Source: Flavobacteriaceae bacterium UBA4166 (GTDB taxonomy: Bacteria; Bacteroidota; Bacteroidia; Flavobacteriales; Flavobacteriaceae). From it: a stretch of DNA of 49,220 nucleotides. Positions 33,466 through 41,848 of this stretch are shown here, piece after piece. Location: NCBI GenBank assembly GCA_002379985.1, contig DFVG01000019.1, positions 1 to 49,220 of the forward strand, given 5' to 3'. Both the position numbers and the translations under genes were made by a program. Each line of letters starts with the position of its first letter. Position 1 is the stretch's first letter. Below the pieces are notes generated by a model. The model searched no databases. It was not told the origin of the DNA and worked only from the letters and a program-made list of their open reading frames with translations.

Positions 33466-35163
33466 TTACGCTTCTTTTTTAAGTTGTTCGGCGGCATGAT
33501 TGGCTGCACGCGCTGAAAAAGCCATATAGGTCAAGGACGGGTTGACGCAACTCGCTGAGGTCATGAAGGAACCGTCGGTACAGTACACATTAGGGACTGC
33601 ATGGAGTTGGTTGTTTTTATTACAAACCGATGTTTTAGGGTCGTTCCCCATTCGGGCTGTACCCATTTCGTGAATTCCTAATCCGGGCGCTCCGGGATCA
33701 TCCCAAGGTTGTACGTCTTTAAATCCGGCTTTAGTTAACATATCCATCGCTTGAGAGACCATGTCCTTTCGCATTTCCCATTCGTTTTCTTTCCATTCGG
33801 CATCAAACGTATATGTAGGCAAGCCCCATTGATCTAACTTATCATAATCAAGGGTCATTTTGTTTTCATGATACGGTAGACACTCTCCGAAGCCCATCAA
33901 TCCAATGGTCCAACCTCCCGGTTCTGTCACTTTTTTCTTGAGTTCTTTTCCGTAGCCCAACTCGGCAATCGACTCTTCCCAGTTCCCGCGACTGGCACCT
34001 CCTTGGTAGCCGTACCCACGTTTAAAGTTAGGAGCGTCTGTCTTTCCACCGATATTTCTAAAACGAGGAATATAGATTCCGTTCGGTCGGCGTCCTTTAT
34101 AATATTTATCGGTAAAGCCATCTACTTTAGCAGTTGCTCCTGCTTTAAAGTGATGGTCCATAATATTTCTGCCTAGTTCTCCGCTGTCGTTCCCCATTCC
34201 ATTCGGGAAGCGATCGCTCTTCGATTGCATCAAAATTCCTGCAGTGGCAATAGCCGAAGCACATAAAAAGATCACTTTCGCTTTGAACTCCATTTTCTCA
34301 TTGGTCTCCCGATCAATGACTTTAACGCCGGTGGCTTTTCCCGTGGCATCGTCATACATTACTTCATGCACGATAGAATTGGGGCGTAATGTCAGGTTTC
34401 CGGTGCGTTCTGCAGCCGGAAGTGTAGAAGAGTTACTACTAAAATACGCACCAAATGGACAACCACGCATACAACGGTTTCGGAATTGACAATTAGACCG
34501 TCCTTCATGTGCTTTGTTTCCTGTAATATGTGCAACACGACCAATCGTTAGTAAGCGTCCATCATCATAATTTTCAGCAATTTTTTCTTTTAAATCGGTT
34601 TCCACACAGTTCAATTCCATCGGTGGTGAAAAAATACCATCCGGCAGCACATCCAGTCCCAAAGATTCTCCACTGATACCAATATATTCTTCCACCTTAT
34701 CATACCATGGTGAAATATCTTTATACCGAACCGGCCAATCTACGGCAATACCCTCCTTCTTGTTGGCCTCAAAATCGTAATCACTCAAGCGATAGCTTTG
34801 TCGTCCCCACATAAGAGAGCGCCCTCCAACGTGATATCCACGCATCCAGTCGAATCGCTTCGTTTCATTATAGGGATGGACAAGGTCATTCACAAAAAAG
34901 TGCCGGTGTGGTTCTGCGGTGGTATATCCCGTACGGCCTTGCTTTAATTGTTTGGCTTGCTCTTCTTTGGGGAGATTTCCTTTAAATTCAAAATCCCATG
35001 GGTCGAGATTTGCGGTGGGATAATCTTCAATATGCTTCACCATTCTTCCTCGTTCCAACACCAAAGTCTTCAGACCGTTTTCACAAAGTTCCTTTGCAGC
35101 CCATCCGCCACTGATTCCGGAACCCACTACGATGGCATCATAGATTTCATTTTGGTTTGCCAT
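33466..35163 (-). CDS. GMC-family FAD-dependent sugar dehydrogenase, catalytic subunit
   Basis: 565 residues. The FAD dinucleotide-binding motif AIVVGSGISGGWAAKELCENG is at about 10-30. A cysteine cluster in CQFRNRCMRGCPFGAYFSSN (about 224-243) resembles the FeS-ligand region of glucose/gluconate/glucoside 3-dehydrogenases. The C-terminal half carries LGIHEMGTARMG (active-site His) and SCVNPSLTYMAFSARAANHAAE. It oxidises a sugar hydroxyl and passes electrons to a cytochrome or similar carrier. In this neighbourhood (DUF1080, Gfo/Idh, TIM barrels) 3-OH oxidation of a glycoside is the best guess. It is first in the minus-strand arm, and no cytochrome c subunit lies in the window. Confidence 0.92.
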   Translation of the reverse strand: MANQNEIYDAIVVGSGISGGWAAKELCENGLKTLVLERGRMVKHIEDYPTANLDPWDFEFKGNLPKEEQAKQLKQGRTGYTTAEPHRHFFVNDLVHPYNETKRFDWMRGYHVGGRSLMWGRQSYRLSDYDFEANKKEGIAVDWPVRYKDISPWYDKVEEYIGISGESLGLDVLPDGIFSPPMELNCVETDLKEKIAENYDDGRLLTIGRVAHITGNKAHEGRSNCQFRNRCMRGCPFGAYFSSNSSTLPAAERTGNLTLRPNSIVHEVMYDDATGKATGVKVIDRETNEKMEFKAKVIFLCASAIATAGILMQSKSDRFPNGMGNDSGELGRNIMDHHFKAGATAKVDGFTDKYYKGRRPNGIYIPRFRNIGGKTDAPNFKRGYGYQGGASRGNWEESIAELGYGKELKKKVTEPGGWTIGLMGFGECLPYHENKMTLDYDKLDQWGLPTYTFDAEWKENEWEMRKDMVSQAMDMLTKAGFKDVQPWDDPGAPGLGIHEMGTARMGNDPKTSVCNKNNQLHAVPNVYCTDGSFMTSASCVNPSLTYMAFSARAANHAAEQLKKEA

Positions 35164-35280
35164 GTTAACTCTTTTATTTTTAATGTGTTAGTTACTCCTA
35201 TCGTAAATTAGGACTGTGTAATTTCTATTAATTTTTTCGATTACACAAAAAACAACTCTTAAAAAAAGAAGATTATCAGC

Positions 35281-35294
35281 CGAAAACGTTTTCG
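35281..35294. promoter_or_regulatory. LacI-type operator in the divergent region of the sugar locus
   Basis: CGAAAACGTTTTCG is a perfect 14-bp palindrome with a central CG. It lies 118 bp from the GMC start and 127 bp from the TIM-barrel lipoprotein start, so one protein could control both arms. Its 12-bp core is identical to the palindrome at gdhA. No lacI gene is in the window. Confidence 0.65.
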
Positions 35295-35420
35295 CTTGCG
35301 AATACCGCAGTAGAACGTGAAATCTCTTAGCTTACACGTAAAAAAAACATACCTTAGAGGACTCACTTTTGGAGTGAATCAAAACACAAAAATCAACCCA
35401 TACGTAAACCTTATCTCCCT

Positions 35421-36407
35421 ATGAAAAAATATATCACGCTGCTACTACTTTGTTGTATCGGGATCTATTCTTGTAAAGATCAGACTGATAAAACCGAGAA
35501 AATTGTAGAAGAAATCTCTGAGGTTACCCCACCTGCCGATCCCTTTTTCAAGATTTCATTGGCCCAATGGTCGCTTAATGAACCCATCAGAAATGGTGAA
35601 ATGGATCCTTTTTCCTTCGCCGCCAAAGCAAAGGAATTAGGCTTCGAAGGAATTGAATATGTGAGTCAGTTGTACATTCCCTTCTTAGAAACATTCGACA
35701 ATAAAAAAGTGGCTATGGACTCTTTAGTCGCTAAATTAAATCGCGAAGCGGCAACCCACAATGTGGAAGACCTTATAATTATGATCGATGCAGAAGGTGA
35801 TTTGGCGTTCAACGATCGCAATCAAACCAGAGATGCTATCAACAATCATAAATTGTGGATCGATGCTGCCGAAGCCTTAGGCTGTCACTCTATTCGTATC
35901 AATCTCTTTGGAGAAGAAGATCCTGAAGCTTGGAAACAAAATTCCGTCCGCTCTTTAAAAGCCTTGGGAGCCTATGCGGCTCCTAAAGGGGTAAATGTTA
36001 TCGTGGAAAATCACGGCGGACTCTCAAGTGATGCCTCTTTAGTAGCCGAAGTTATGAACGAAGTGAATATGACCAATGTTGGCACCTTGCCCGATTTTGG
36101 TAATTTTTGTTTGAAACGTGAAGGCGGAGCGCGCTGGGGAGCACCCTGCGTGGAAGAATATGATAAGTATAAAGGAGTGGAAGAATTAATGCCGGATGCG
36201 AAAGCCGTTTCCGCAAAATCGTATGCCTTTAATACCGAAGGCGAAGAAACCACTATCGATTATGAACGTATGTTACAGATCGTAAAAGACGCCGGCTACA
36301 CGGGCTTTATCGGAATTGAATATGAGGGAAGCGAATTAGATCCCGTTTCAGGAATTAATAAAACCAAAGAACTGCTAGTTAACGCAGCTGCCAACCTTAC
36401 TGAATAA
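35421..36407 (+). CDS. TIM-barrel lipoprotein, sugar isomerase/epimerase family
   Basis: 328 residues. The lipoprotein signal ends GIYSC (Cys 18), so it is membrane-anchored in the periplasm or at the surface. The body is a sugar-phosphate isomerase/epimerase-type barrel: ISLAQWSLNEPIRNG at the first strand, ELGFEGIEYVSQ, then SIRINLFGEEDPEAW. Metal-site strands include VNVIVENHGGLSSD (Glu, His), NVGTLPDFGNFCL (Asp) and GFIGIEYEGSELD (Glu). The real substrate of such secreted members is an unphosphorylated sugar. It heads the plus-strand arm of the locus. Confidence 0.9.
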   Translation: MKKYITLLLLCCIGIYSCKDQTDKTEKIVEEISEVTPPADPFFKISLAQWSLNEPIRNGEMDPFSFAAKAKELGFEGIEYVSQLYIPFLETFDNKKVAMDSLVAKLNREAATHNVEDLIIMIDAEGDLAFNDRNQTRDAINNHKLWIDAAEALGCHSIRINLFGEEDPEAWKQNSVRSLKALGAYAAPKGVNVIVENHGGLSSDASLVAEVMNEVNMTNVGTLPDFGNFCLKREGGARWGAPCVEEYDKYKGVEELMPDAKAVSAKSYAFNTEGEETTIDYERMLQIVKDAGYTGFIGIEYEGSELDPVSGINKTKELLVNAAANLTE

Positions 36408-36410
36408 ATT

Positions 36411-37640
36411 ATGAAAGCACTTACCCGCATCCAACTTTCCATTATGATGTTCCTCGAATTTTTTATTTGGGGGGGATGGTTTGTTACCCTTGGAACCTTT
36501 TTAGGAAATAATCTGAACGCTTCGGGAGCTGAGACCGCCATGGCCTTTTCAACCCAATCCTGGGGCGCTATTATTGCGCCGTTTATTATCGGACTTATAG
36601 CCGATCGGTTTTTTAATGCGGAACGGATCTTGGCCATCCTACATCTTGTAGGTGCCTTTTTAATGTATCAAATGTCGCAAGCTACCGATTTTAATGTGTT
36701 CTACCCATATGTGCTAGGATACATGATCGCCTACATGCCTACCTTGGCCTTGGTGAATTCGGTATCGTTTAACCAAATGAAAGATCCTGCGAAAGAGTTT
36801 CCGTTTATTCGCGTTTGGGGAACCATCGGATGGATTGTCGCCGGTTTAATGATCAGTTTTGCGTTTCAGTGGGACTCGATCGACAACATCGCCGACGGAA
36901 TGCTTGTAAATACCTTTACGATGACGGCGGTGGCTTCCGGAATATTAGGATTGTTTAGTTTTTTCCTTCCGAAGACACCACCCACCACCAAAAAAGGGGA
37001 GAAAGTAAGTATCTCGCAGATCTTAGGATTAGACGCATTGAATTTGTTGAAAGACCGAAACTTCCTCGTCTTTTTTATCTCTTCCGTCCTTATCTGTATT
37101 CCGCTCGCTTTTTATTATCAAAATTTGAGTCCGTTTCTTACCGAATCCGGCGTTGAAAACTCAACAGCTTGGGCATCAGGAGGTCAAATTTCGGAGGTGC
37201 TGTTTATGTTATTATTACCTTTCTTTTTCAAAAAATACGGCTTTAAGAAAACCATTCTCTTCGGAATGCTGGCCTGGGCCATTCGTTATTTATTGTTTGC
37301 CTACGGAAATGCAGGCGAGCTCTTCTTTATGCTCGTGATCGGTATCGTGCTTCACGGTATTTGCTATGATTTCTTCTTTGTTTCGGGACAAATTTATACC
37401 GATAGCAAAGCCGAAAAGAACAATAAAAGTGCGGCACAGGGACTTATTACCTTAGCCACTTATGGCGTGGGAATGTTGATCGGGTTCTTCGTAGCCGGAA
37501 AGGTGACAGACGCCAACGTGTTGACAGATGGAAATCACTTATGGAATTCGGTTTGGGTCTTCCCTGCCATTTTCGCGGGTGTGGTCTTTATCATCTTCGC
37601 GCTATTATTTAAAAAAGAAAATATTGAATACAAAGAATAA
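36411..37640 (+). CDS. MFS permease, nucleoside:H+ symporter (NupG) family
   Basis: 409 residues with about 12 transmembrane helices. The start RIQLSIMMFLEFFIWGGWFVTLGTF and segments such as PFIRVWGTIGWIVAG and DFFFVSGQIYTDSKA are usual for Bacteroidota members of the Nuc_H_symport family. In polysaccharide and sugar loci, proteins of this family are thought to import sugars rather than nucleosides. Here it would import the oxidised or released monosaccharide for the cytoplasmic oxidoreductase encoded next. The gap to the preceding gene is 3 bp. Confidence 0.9.
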   Translation: MKALTRIQLSIMMFLEFFIWGGWFVTLGTFLGNNLNASGAETAMAFSTQSWGAIIAPFIIGLIADRFFNAERILAILHLVGAFLMYQMSQATDFNVFYPYVLGYMIAYMPTLALVNSVSFNQMKDPAKEFPFIRVWGTIGWIVAGLMISFAFQWDSIDNIADGMLVNTFTMTAVASGILGLFSFFLPKTPPTTKKGEKVSISQILGLDALNLLKDRNFLVFFISSVLICIPLAFYYQNLSPFLTESGVENSTAWASGGQISEVLFMLLLPFFFKKYGFKKTILFGMLAWAIRYLLFAYGNAGELFFMLVIGIVLHGICYDFFFVSGQIYTDSKAEKNNKSAAQGLITLATYGVGMLIGFFVAGKVTDANVLTDGNHLWNSVWVFPAIFAGVVFIIFALLFKKENIEYKE

Positions 37641-37643
37641 CGC

Positions 37644-38777
37644 ATGAGTGCAAAAATTAGATGGGGCGTGTTAGGCGGTGGCGGTGATTCTCTTATCGGA
37701 ATCCTACACCGGGTAGCCGCCAGTATGTATGACAAATATCAATTAACCGGAGCGGTATTTAACCCAGATTTTGAGGTGAGCAAGGCCTTCGCCGAAGAAA
37801 TAGGAATTGGCACCGACAGGATCTACGCCGACTTTGACACCATGGTGGAAGAAGAGCTGAAGCTACCACCATCAGAACGGATTCAGGTGTTCTCCGTTCT
37901 TACTCCGAATTTCCTTCATTATCCCATGGCAAAAAAATTGTTGGCATCCGGGTTTCACGTCATTTGTGAAAAACCGATGACCATGACGTATGAGGAAGCG
38001 CTGGACCTACAAAAAACGCATCGAGAAAGTGGAACCATTTTCGCCTTGACACATACCTATACGGGCTATCCGATGGTGCGCCAGATGAAAAAAATGATCG
38101 AAGAAGGGGTGCTCGGGCAAATTCAAAAAGTGGATGCACAGTACTATCAAGGATGGATCAACCCGATTATTCACGACGCAGAACTACGCAATACCACCTG
38201 GCGTTTAGATCCTGAAAAATCAGGCATCAGCTGCTGTATGGGCGATATTGGCGTGCATGCCTATCAGATGATCGAATACGTGACCGGGATGGAAGTGAGT
38301 ACGATGCTCGCTGACCTCAACCACCTTTATGAGGACAACGAAATGGATATTGATGGTACCGTGTTATTGCGCTTCGGAAAACATATCAAAGGCGTCCTAC
38401 GTGCCAGTCAGATTGCCACTGCGGAAGAAAATAATTTCACGGTAGCGGTGTACGGAAAGAAAGCCGGATTAAAATGGGAACAGGAAAATCCCAATTATCT
38501 GTATCTTTTAGAAGAAGGACAACCGCTGCGCACGCTGAAACCAGGACATGGGTACAACAGTGAATTGTCATTAGACGGAACCAAATTACCGCCGGGACAT
38601 CCCGAAGGAATCTTCGATGCCATGGGAAATATTTACAAAGGGGTAGCCAAAGCCATTCGAAGTGAAGCGTACGACCCGGCAGAATTCCCGTCGATGACTG
38701 ATGGCGTTCGCGGAATGCATTTTATTGAAACTGCCGTTGCTTCCCACGCAGAAGGGAATGTTTGGAAAAATTTATAA
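37644..38777 (+). CDS. Gfo/Idh/MocA-family oxidoreductase
   Basis: 377 residues. The N-terminal Rossmann segment WGVLGGGGDSLIGILHRVAA is typical of a branch in which GGG is followed by S.IG..HR.A. The catalytic-Lys motif CEKPMTMTYEEA is near 108. The C-terminal domain has GDIGVHAYQMIEYVTG (near 197), carrying the usual Asp/His pair. It interconverts a sugar hydroxyl and ketone with NAD(P). In a 3-keto-glycoside pathway it would reduce 3-keto-glucose to glucose, or run the reverse. No signal peptide: cytoplasmic. Confidence 0.93.
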   Translation: MSAKIRWGVLGGGGDSLIGILHRVAASMYDKYQLTGAVFNPDFEVSKAFAEEIGIGTDRIYADFDTMVEEELKLPPSERIQVFSVLTPNFLHYPMAKKLLASGFHVICEKPMTMTYEEALDLQKTHRESGTIFALTHTYTGYPMVRQMKKMIEEGVLGQIQKVDAQYYQGWINPIIHDAELRNTTWRLDPEKSGISCCMGDIGVHAYQMIEYVTGMEVSTMLADLNHLYEDNEMDIDGTVLLRFGKHIKGVLRASQIATAEENNFTVAVYGKKAGLKWEQENPNYLYLLEEGQPLRTLKPGHGYNSELSLDGTKLPPGHPEGIFDAMGNIYKGVAKAIRSEAYDPAEFPSMTDGVRGMHFIETAVASHAEGNVWKNL

Positions 38778-38785
38778 GTAATACT

Positions 38786-39841
38786 ATGATGAAGACAATT
38801 AAAGGTCCCGCGGTATTTCTTGCCCAGTTTATGGACGATCATGCTCCGTTCAACACGTTAGACGGACTTTGCCAATGGGCAGCTGACCTTGGCTATAAGG
38901 GCATTCAAATACCTACTTGGGAAACGCGTCTGATCGATCTCGACAAAGCCGGGAAAAGTAAAACCTACTGCGACGAACTCAAAGGAAAGATCAACGACTA
39001 CGGATTAGAAATCACCGAACTGTCGACACACCTGCAAGGTCAATTGGTGGCGGTACATCCCGCGTATGATATCATGTTCGATAATTTTGCTCCCGAAGAT
39101 TATAAAAACAATCCAAAAAAACGTACCGAATGGGCCCGTAGACAATTGATCAGTGCCGCCAAAGCGAGTAAGCACTTGGGATTAAAGGCGCATGCCACCT
39201 TTAGCGGTTCGCTTCTATGGCACACCATGCACCCCTGGCCACAACGACCCGACGGACTCGTAGAAATGGGTTTTGAAGAACTCGCTAAACGCTGGCTTCC
39301 TTTGTTGAATGAATTTGAAGAGAACGGAGTCGCGGTGTGCTATGAAATACATCCAGGAGAAGACCTTCACGATGGGGTAACTTTTGAACGCTTTTTAGAA
39401 GCAACAAACAACCACAAAGCGGTGAATATTCTCTATGATCCAAGTCATTTTGTGCTTCAGCAACTAGATTATATTGAATATATCGACCATTATCATGAAT
39501 TCATCAAATCCTTCCACGTAAAAGATTCAGAATTTAACCCCACCGGAAAAAAAGGGGCTTTTGGAGGGTATTCCGACTGGCGCGATCGTGCCGGACGGTA
39601 TCGTTCCCTAGGCGATGGACAAATTGATTTCAAAACCATCTTCACGAAACTCACCGAATACGGTTGTGATGTTTGGGCGGTGATGGAATGGGAATGCTGC
39701 GTAAAAAGTCCGGAACAAGGGGCTCGCGAAGGGGCGCCATTTATTCAGAAGCATATTATTGAAGCCACGCAAAAAACCTTTGACGATTTCGCAGGTGCGG
39801 AAGTTGATAAAGAAAAATTGAAAAAAATACTCGGACTCTAA
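38786..39841 (+). CDS. TIM-barrel sugar isomerase/epimerase family protein (cytoplasmic)
   Basis: 351 residues from the ATG at 38786. The frame can be extended to a TTG at 38762, which overlaps the previous gene by 16 bp and is unlikely. There is no signal peptide. The barrel strands AADLGYKGIQIPTWETR, LEITELSTHLQGQLVAVHPAY, GLKAHATFSGSLLWH, VAVCYEIHPGEDLHDG (Glu, His), VNILYDPSHFVLQQ (Asp, His), SFHVKDSEF (His) and VWAVMEWECC (Glu) provide the metal site of this family. Its place after Gfo/Idh suggests it works on the same sugar in the cytoplasm. Confidence 0.9.
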   Translation: MMKTIKGPAVFLAQFMDDHAPFNTLDGLCQWAADLGYKGIQIPTWETRLIDLDKAGKSKTYCDELKGKINDYGLEITELSTHLQGQLVAVHPAYDIMFDNFAPEDYKNNPKKRTEWARRQLISAAKASKHLGLKAHATFSGSLLWHTMHPWPQRPDGLVEMGFEELAKRWLPLLNEFEENGVAVCYEIHPGEDLHDGVTFERFLEATNNHKAVNILYDPSHFVLQQLDYIEYIDHYHEFIKSFHVKDSEFNPTGKKGAFGGYSDWRDRAGRYRSLGDGQIDFKTIFTKLTEYGCDVWAVMEWECCVKSPEQGAREGAPFIQKHIIEATQKTFDDFAGAEVDKEKLKKILGL

Positions 39842-39851
39842 CACGAAAACC

Positions 39852-40676
39852 ATGAAACATTTCCTTGCCTTTTTTATTATCTTCGGAATGATCGCCAGTT
39901 GTAATTCCCCAAAAGAAGAAACAGTCGAAGCGAACGAAACTCCTTCCGAAGCAACCACAGAAATGAACAACGACACACCAGAACAAGAACCCACCAAACC
40001 GGAAGAAACCGAAGTGTGGGAACCGAAGCCAGAAAAGATTGACCCCATAGCACAAAACGGAGTACCAAGTGATGCTGTCATCCTATTTGATGGCACCGAC
40101 CTGTCTGCCTGGGAATCGGCAAATGAGGGCGGTGGTGATGCGCAATGGGAAATTAACGGGGACGGGAGTATGACCGTAGCCGACAAAACAGGAGATATCC
40201 AAACCAAAAAATCTTTCGGCAGCGTACAATTGCATTTGGAGTGGCGCAGTAATCCGGAAAACACCCAAACCAACCAAAACCGAAGCAATAGTGGTGTTTT
40301 CCTTCAAAATCGCTATGAAGTTCAAATTTTAGACAATAATGATAACGAAACTTATGTCAATGGTATGGTTGGGGCCATTTACAAGCAATCCCCACCTTTG
40401 GTAATGGCCGCAAAACCTACGGGCGAGTGGAACAGCTACGACATAATTTTTCACGCACCAGAGTTTGATGATGCTGGAGAACGTACCAAATCAGGAACGC
40501 TCACCGTATTGCTCAACGGAGTCTTGATCCAAGACCACTTTGAACTGGAAGGTACCACCGAATATATCGGCTGGCCCAAAAATGACGCCCATGGAAAAGG
40601 ACCTATCAAATTACAAGATCACCAAGATGAAAGTGGTGTGAAATACAGAAACATTTGGGTACGAGAATTAGACTAA
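39852..40676 (+). CDS. DUF1080 (3-keto-disaccharide hydrolase family) lipoprotein 1
   Basis: 274 residues. The lipoprotein signal ends GMIASC (Cys 17). A 45-residue Glu/Thr/Pro-rich linker follows (about 20-65). The DUF1080 jelly roll begins DAVILFDGTDLSAWESANEGGG and contains FGSVQLHLEWRSNPENTQTNQNRSNSGVFLQ and YEVQILDN. It continues GAIYKQSPPLVMAAKPTGEWNSYDIIF and ends IKLQDHQDESGVKYRNIWVRE. The NRSNSGVFLQ..YE.Q.LD pattern is the family hallmark. Described members cleave 3-keto-glycosides. It is anchored to the membrane, consistent with acting on periplasmic product of the GMC dehydrogenase. Confidence 0.92.
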   Translation: MKHFLAFFIIFGMIASCNSPKEETVEANETPSEATTEMNNDTPEQEPTKPEETEVWEPKPEKIDPIAQNGVPSDAVILFDGTDLSAWESANEGGGDAQWEINGDGSMTVADKTGDIQTKKSFGSVQLHLEWRSNPENTQTNQNRSNSGVFLQNRYEVQILDNNDNETYVNGMVGAIYKQSPPLVMAAKPTGEWNSYDIIFHAPEFDDAGERTKSGTLTVLLNGVLIQDHFELEGTTEYIGWPKNDAHGKGPIKLQDHQDESGVKYRNIWVRELD

Positions 40677-40677
40677 T

Positions 40678-41427
40678 ATGAAAACAACACATGTATTATT
40701 TCTAAGCATTGGATTGCTACTGCTTAGTTGCCAATCTAAACAAGACAAGAAAGAGATCACAGCTCAGGATATGGTGATTGTGGAAAAAACGCCTGCCAAC
40801 ACAGATTGGAAAGTACTATTCGATGGCACTTCTTTTGAGCATTGGCGCGGTTATAACGATACCGAAATGCCTTCAGAATGGTCGATCGACGGAGACGCCA
40901 TGGTGTTCACTCCCAGCGGAGAAAATGGAAATAACATTGTTTCTGAAGAGACCTACACCAACTTTGTACTTTCCCTAGAATGGAAAATCGCCGAAGGTGG
41001 TAATAGCGGTATTTTTTGGGGTGTACACGAAGCCGAAAATCTTTCGGAGCCATACCTAACCGGGCCGGAAATTCAAGTGCTGGACGATGCCAAACACCCT
41101 GATTCGTTTGTAGGAGAAGGCACCCATAAAGCCGGATCGCTGTATGATATGATCGCACCTAGCGACCTTACTGTGGTAAACCCTGCGGGGGAATGGAATG
41201 CTTGCGAAATTACTATTGACCACAACAAGAACCAAGGAATGGTGACACTCAACGGAACCAAAATTGTTTCGTTTCCGGTGCATGGTGCCAACTGGGATGC
41301 GATGGTGGCCAATTCAAAGTTTGCGGACTGGGAACATTTCGGAATGCATCAAACCGGGCATATCGGACTCCAAGATCATGGAGATAAAGTTTGGTTCCGA
41401 AATATAAAGATCAAGCCCATCAACTAA
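40678..41427 (+). CDS. DUF1080 (3-keto-disaccharide hydrolase family) lipoprotein 2
   Basis: 249 residues with lipobox LLLLSC (Cys 18), 1 bp after its paralog. The DUF1080 motifs are DWKVLFDGTSFEHWRGYND, FVLSLEWKIAEGGNSGIFWGV, GPEIQVLDDAKHPD, HKAGSLYDMIAPSDL and IGLQDHGDKVWFRNIKIK. Compared with copy 1 it lacks the long acidic linker and replaces NSGVFLQ by NSGIFWGV and the IYKQSPP loop by LYDMIAPS. The two therefore probably differ in linkage or sugar preference. It is the last clear gene of the locus. Confidence 0.92.
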   Translation: MKTTHVLFLSIGLLLLSCQSKQDKKEITAQDMVIVEKTPANTDWKVLFDGTSFEHWRGYNDTEMPSEWSIDGDAMVFTPSGENGNNIVSEETYTNFVLSLEWKIAEGGNSGIFWGVHEAENLSEPYLTGPEIQVLDDAKHPDSFVGEGTHKAGSLYDMIAPSDLTVVNPAGEWNACEITIDHNKNQGMVTLNGTKIVSFPVHGANWDAMVANSKFADWEHFGMHQTGHIGLQDHGDKVWFRNIKIKPIN

Positions 41428-41439
41428 ATAATGTAATTC

Positions 41440-41790
41440 ATGGAAGGGGAAGAAATGATCGCTATTGGAAGTGTAAGTTTGCTTCTTTTGATACTTTCCT
41501 GGTATTACAAGACCTATCCGCCAAAAAAGATCAATTGGCTGTACGGATATCGCACAAGACGCTCTATGAGCAACCCGCAAGTTTGGGAAGCAGCCAACAA
41601 AGATAGTGCACAACGCTTATGGCAAGTATCCTGGGGACTAGTAGTATTAGGAACTATTCTCATCGTCTCTGATGTTCCCTTTCCTGTGATCATTCACAGT
41701 GCCGCGCTCTTGCTAGGTATCTTATACGCCTTTCTAGCGACCGAAAACTACCTCAATAAACATTTCGACAAAAACGGGAATCCAAAATAG
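41440..41790 (+). CDS. SdpI-like small membrane protein
   Basis: 116 residues with three hydrophobic segments. The motif NWLYGYRTRRSMSNPQVWEAANKDSAQRLW (about 29-58) is the C-terminal SdpI-type signature. In Bacillus, SdpI gives immunity to the SDP toxin. In Bacteroidota single-domain versions are common and of unknown role, so immunity is not implied. It lies 12 bp after the DUF1080 gene and may be read from the same transcript by chance. Confidence 0.85.
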   Translation: MEGEEMIAIGSVSLLLLILSWYYKTYPPKKINWLYGYRTRRSMSNPQVWEAANKDSAQRLWQVSWGLVVLGTILIVSDVPFPVIIHSAALLLGILYAFLATENYLNKHFDKNGNPK

Positions 41791-41822
41791 CCAGACCTTC
41801 CCTCTGCATCCATTAGAATTAG

Positions 41823-41830
41823 TACCTTTG
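41823..41830 (+). promoter_or_regulatory. -7 promoter box of yicC-gmk-nadD
   Basis: TACCTTTG is a perfect TAnnTTTG match, identical to the metG box, 18 bp before the yicC ATG. Confidence 0.65.
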
Positions 41831-41848
41831 CAGGCATAAATAAACACT

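Noticed and set aside
38762..38785. TTG start extending the TIM-barrel protein by 8 codons
   Set aside because: It would overlap the Gfo/Idh gene and adds residues with no similarity to the family start; ATG ATG at 38786 fits better.
39608..40288. 226-codon minus-strand frame over the TIM-barrel and DUF1080 genes
   Set aside because: It is antisense to two well-supported genes, and its Ser/Phe/Cys-rich composition reflects the acidic linker of the DUF1080 gene read backwards.
41440..41790. SdpI immunity to a toxin (possible toxin-immunity system)
   Set aside because: No toxin-like small secreted gene lies next to it, and single-domain SdpI homologs are widespread without toxins.
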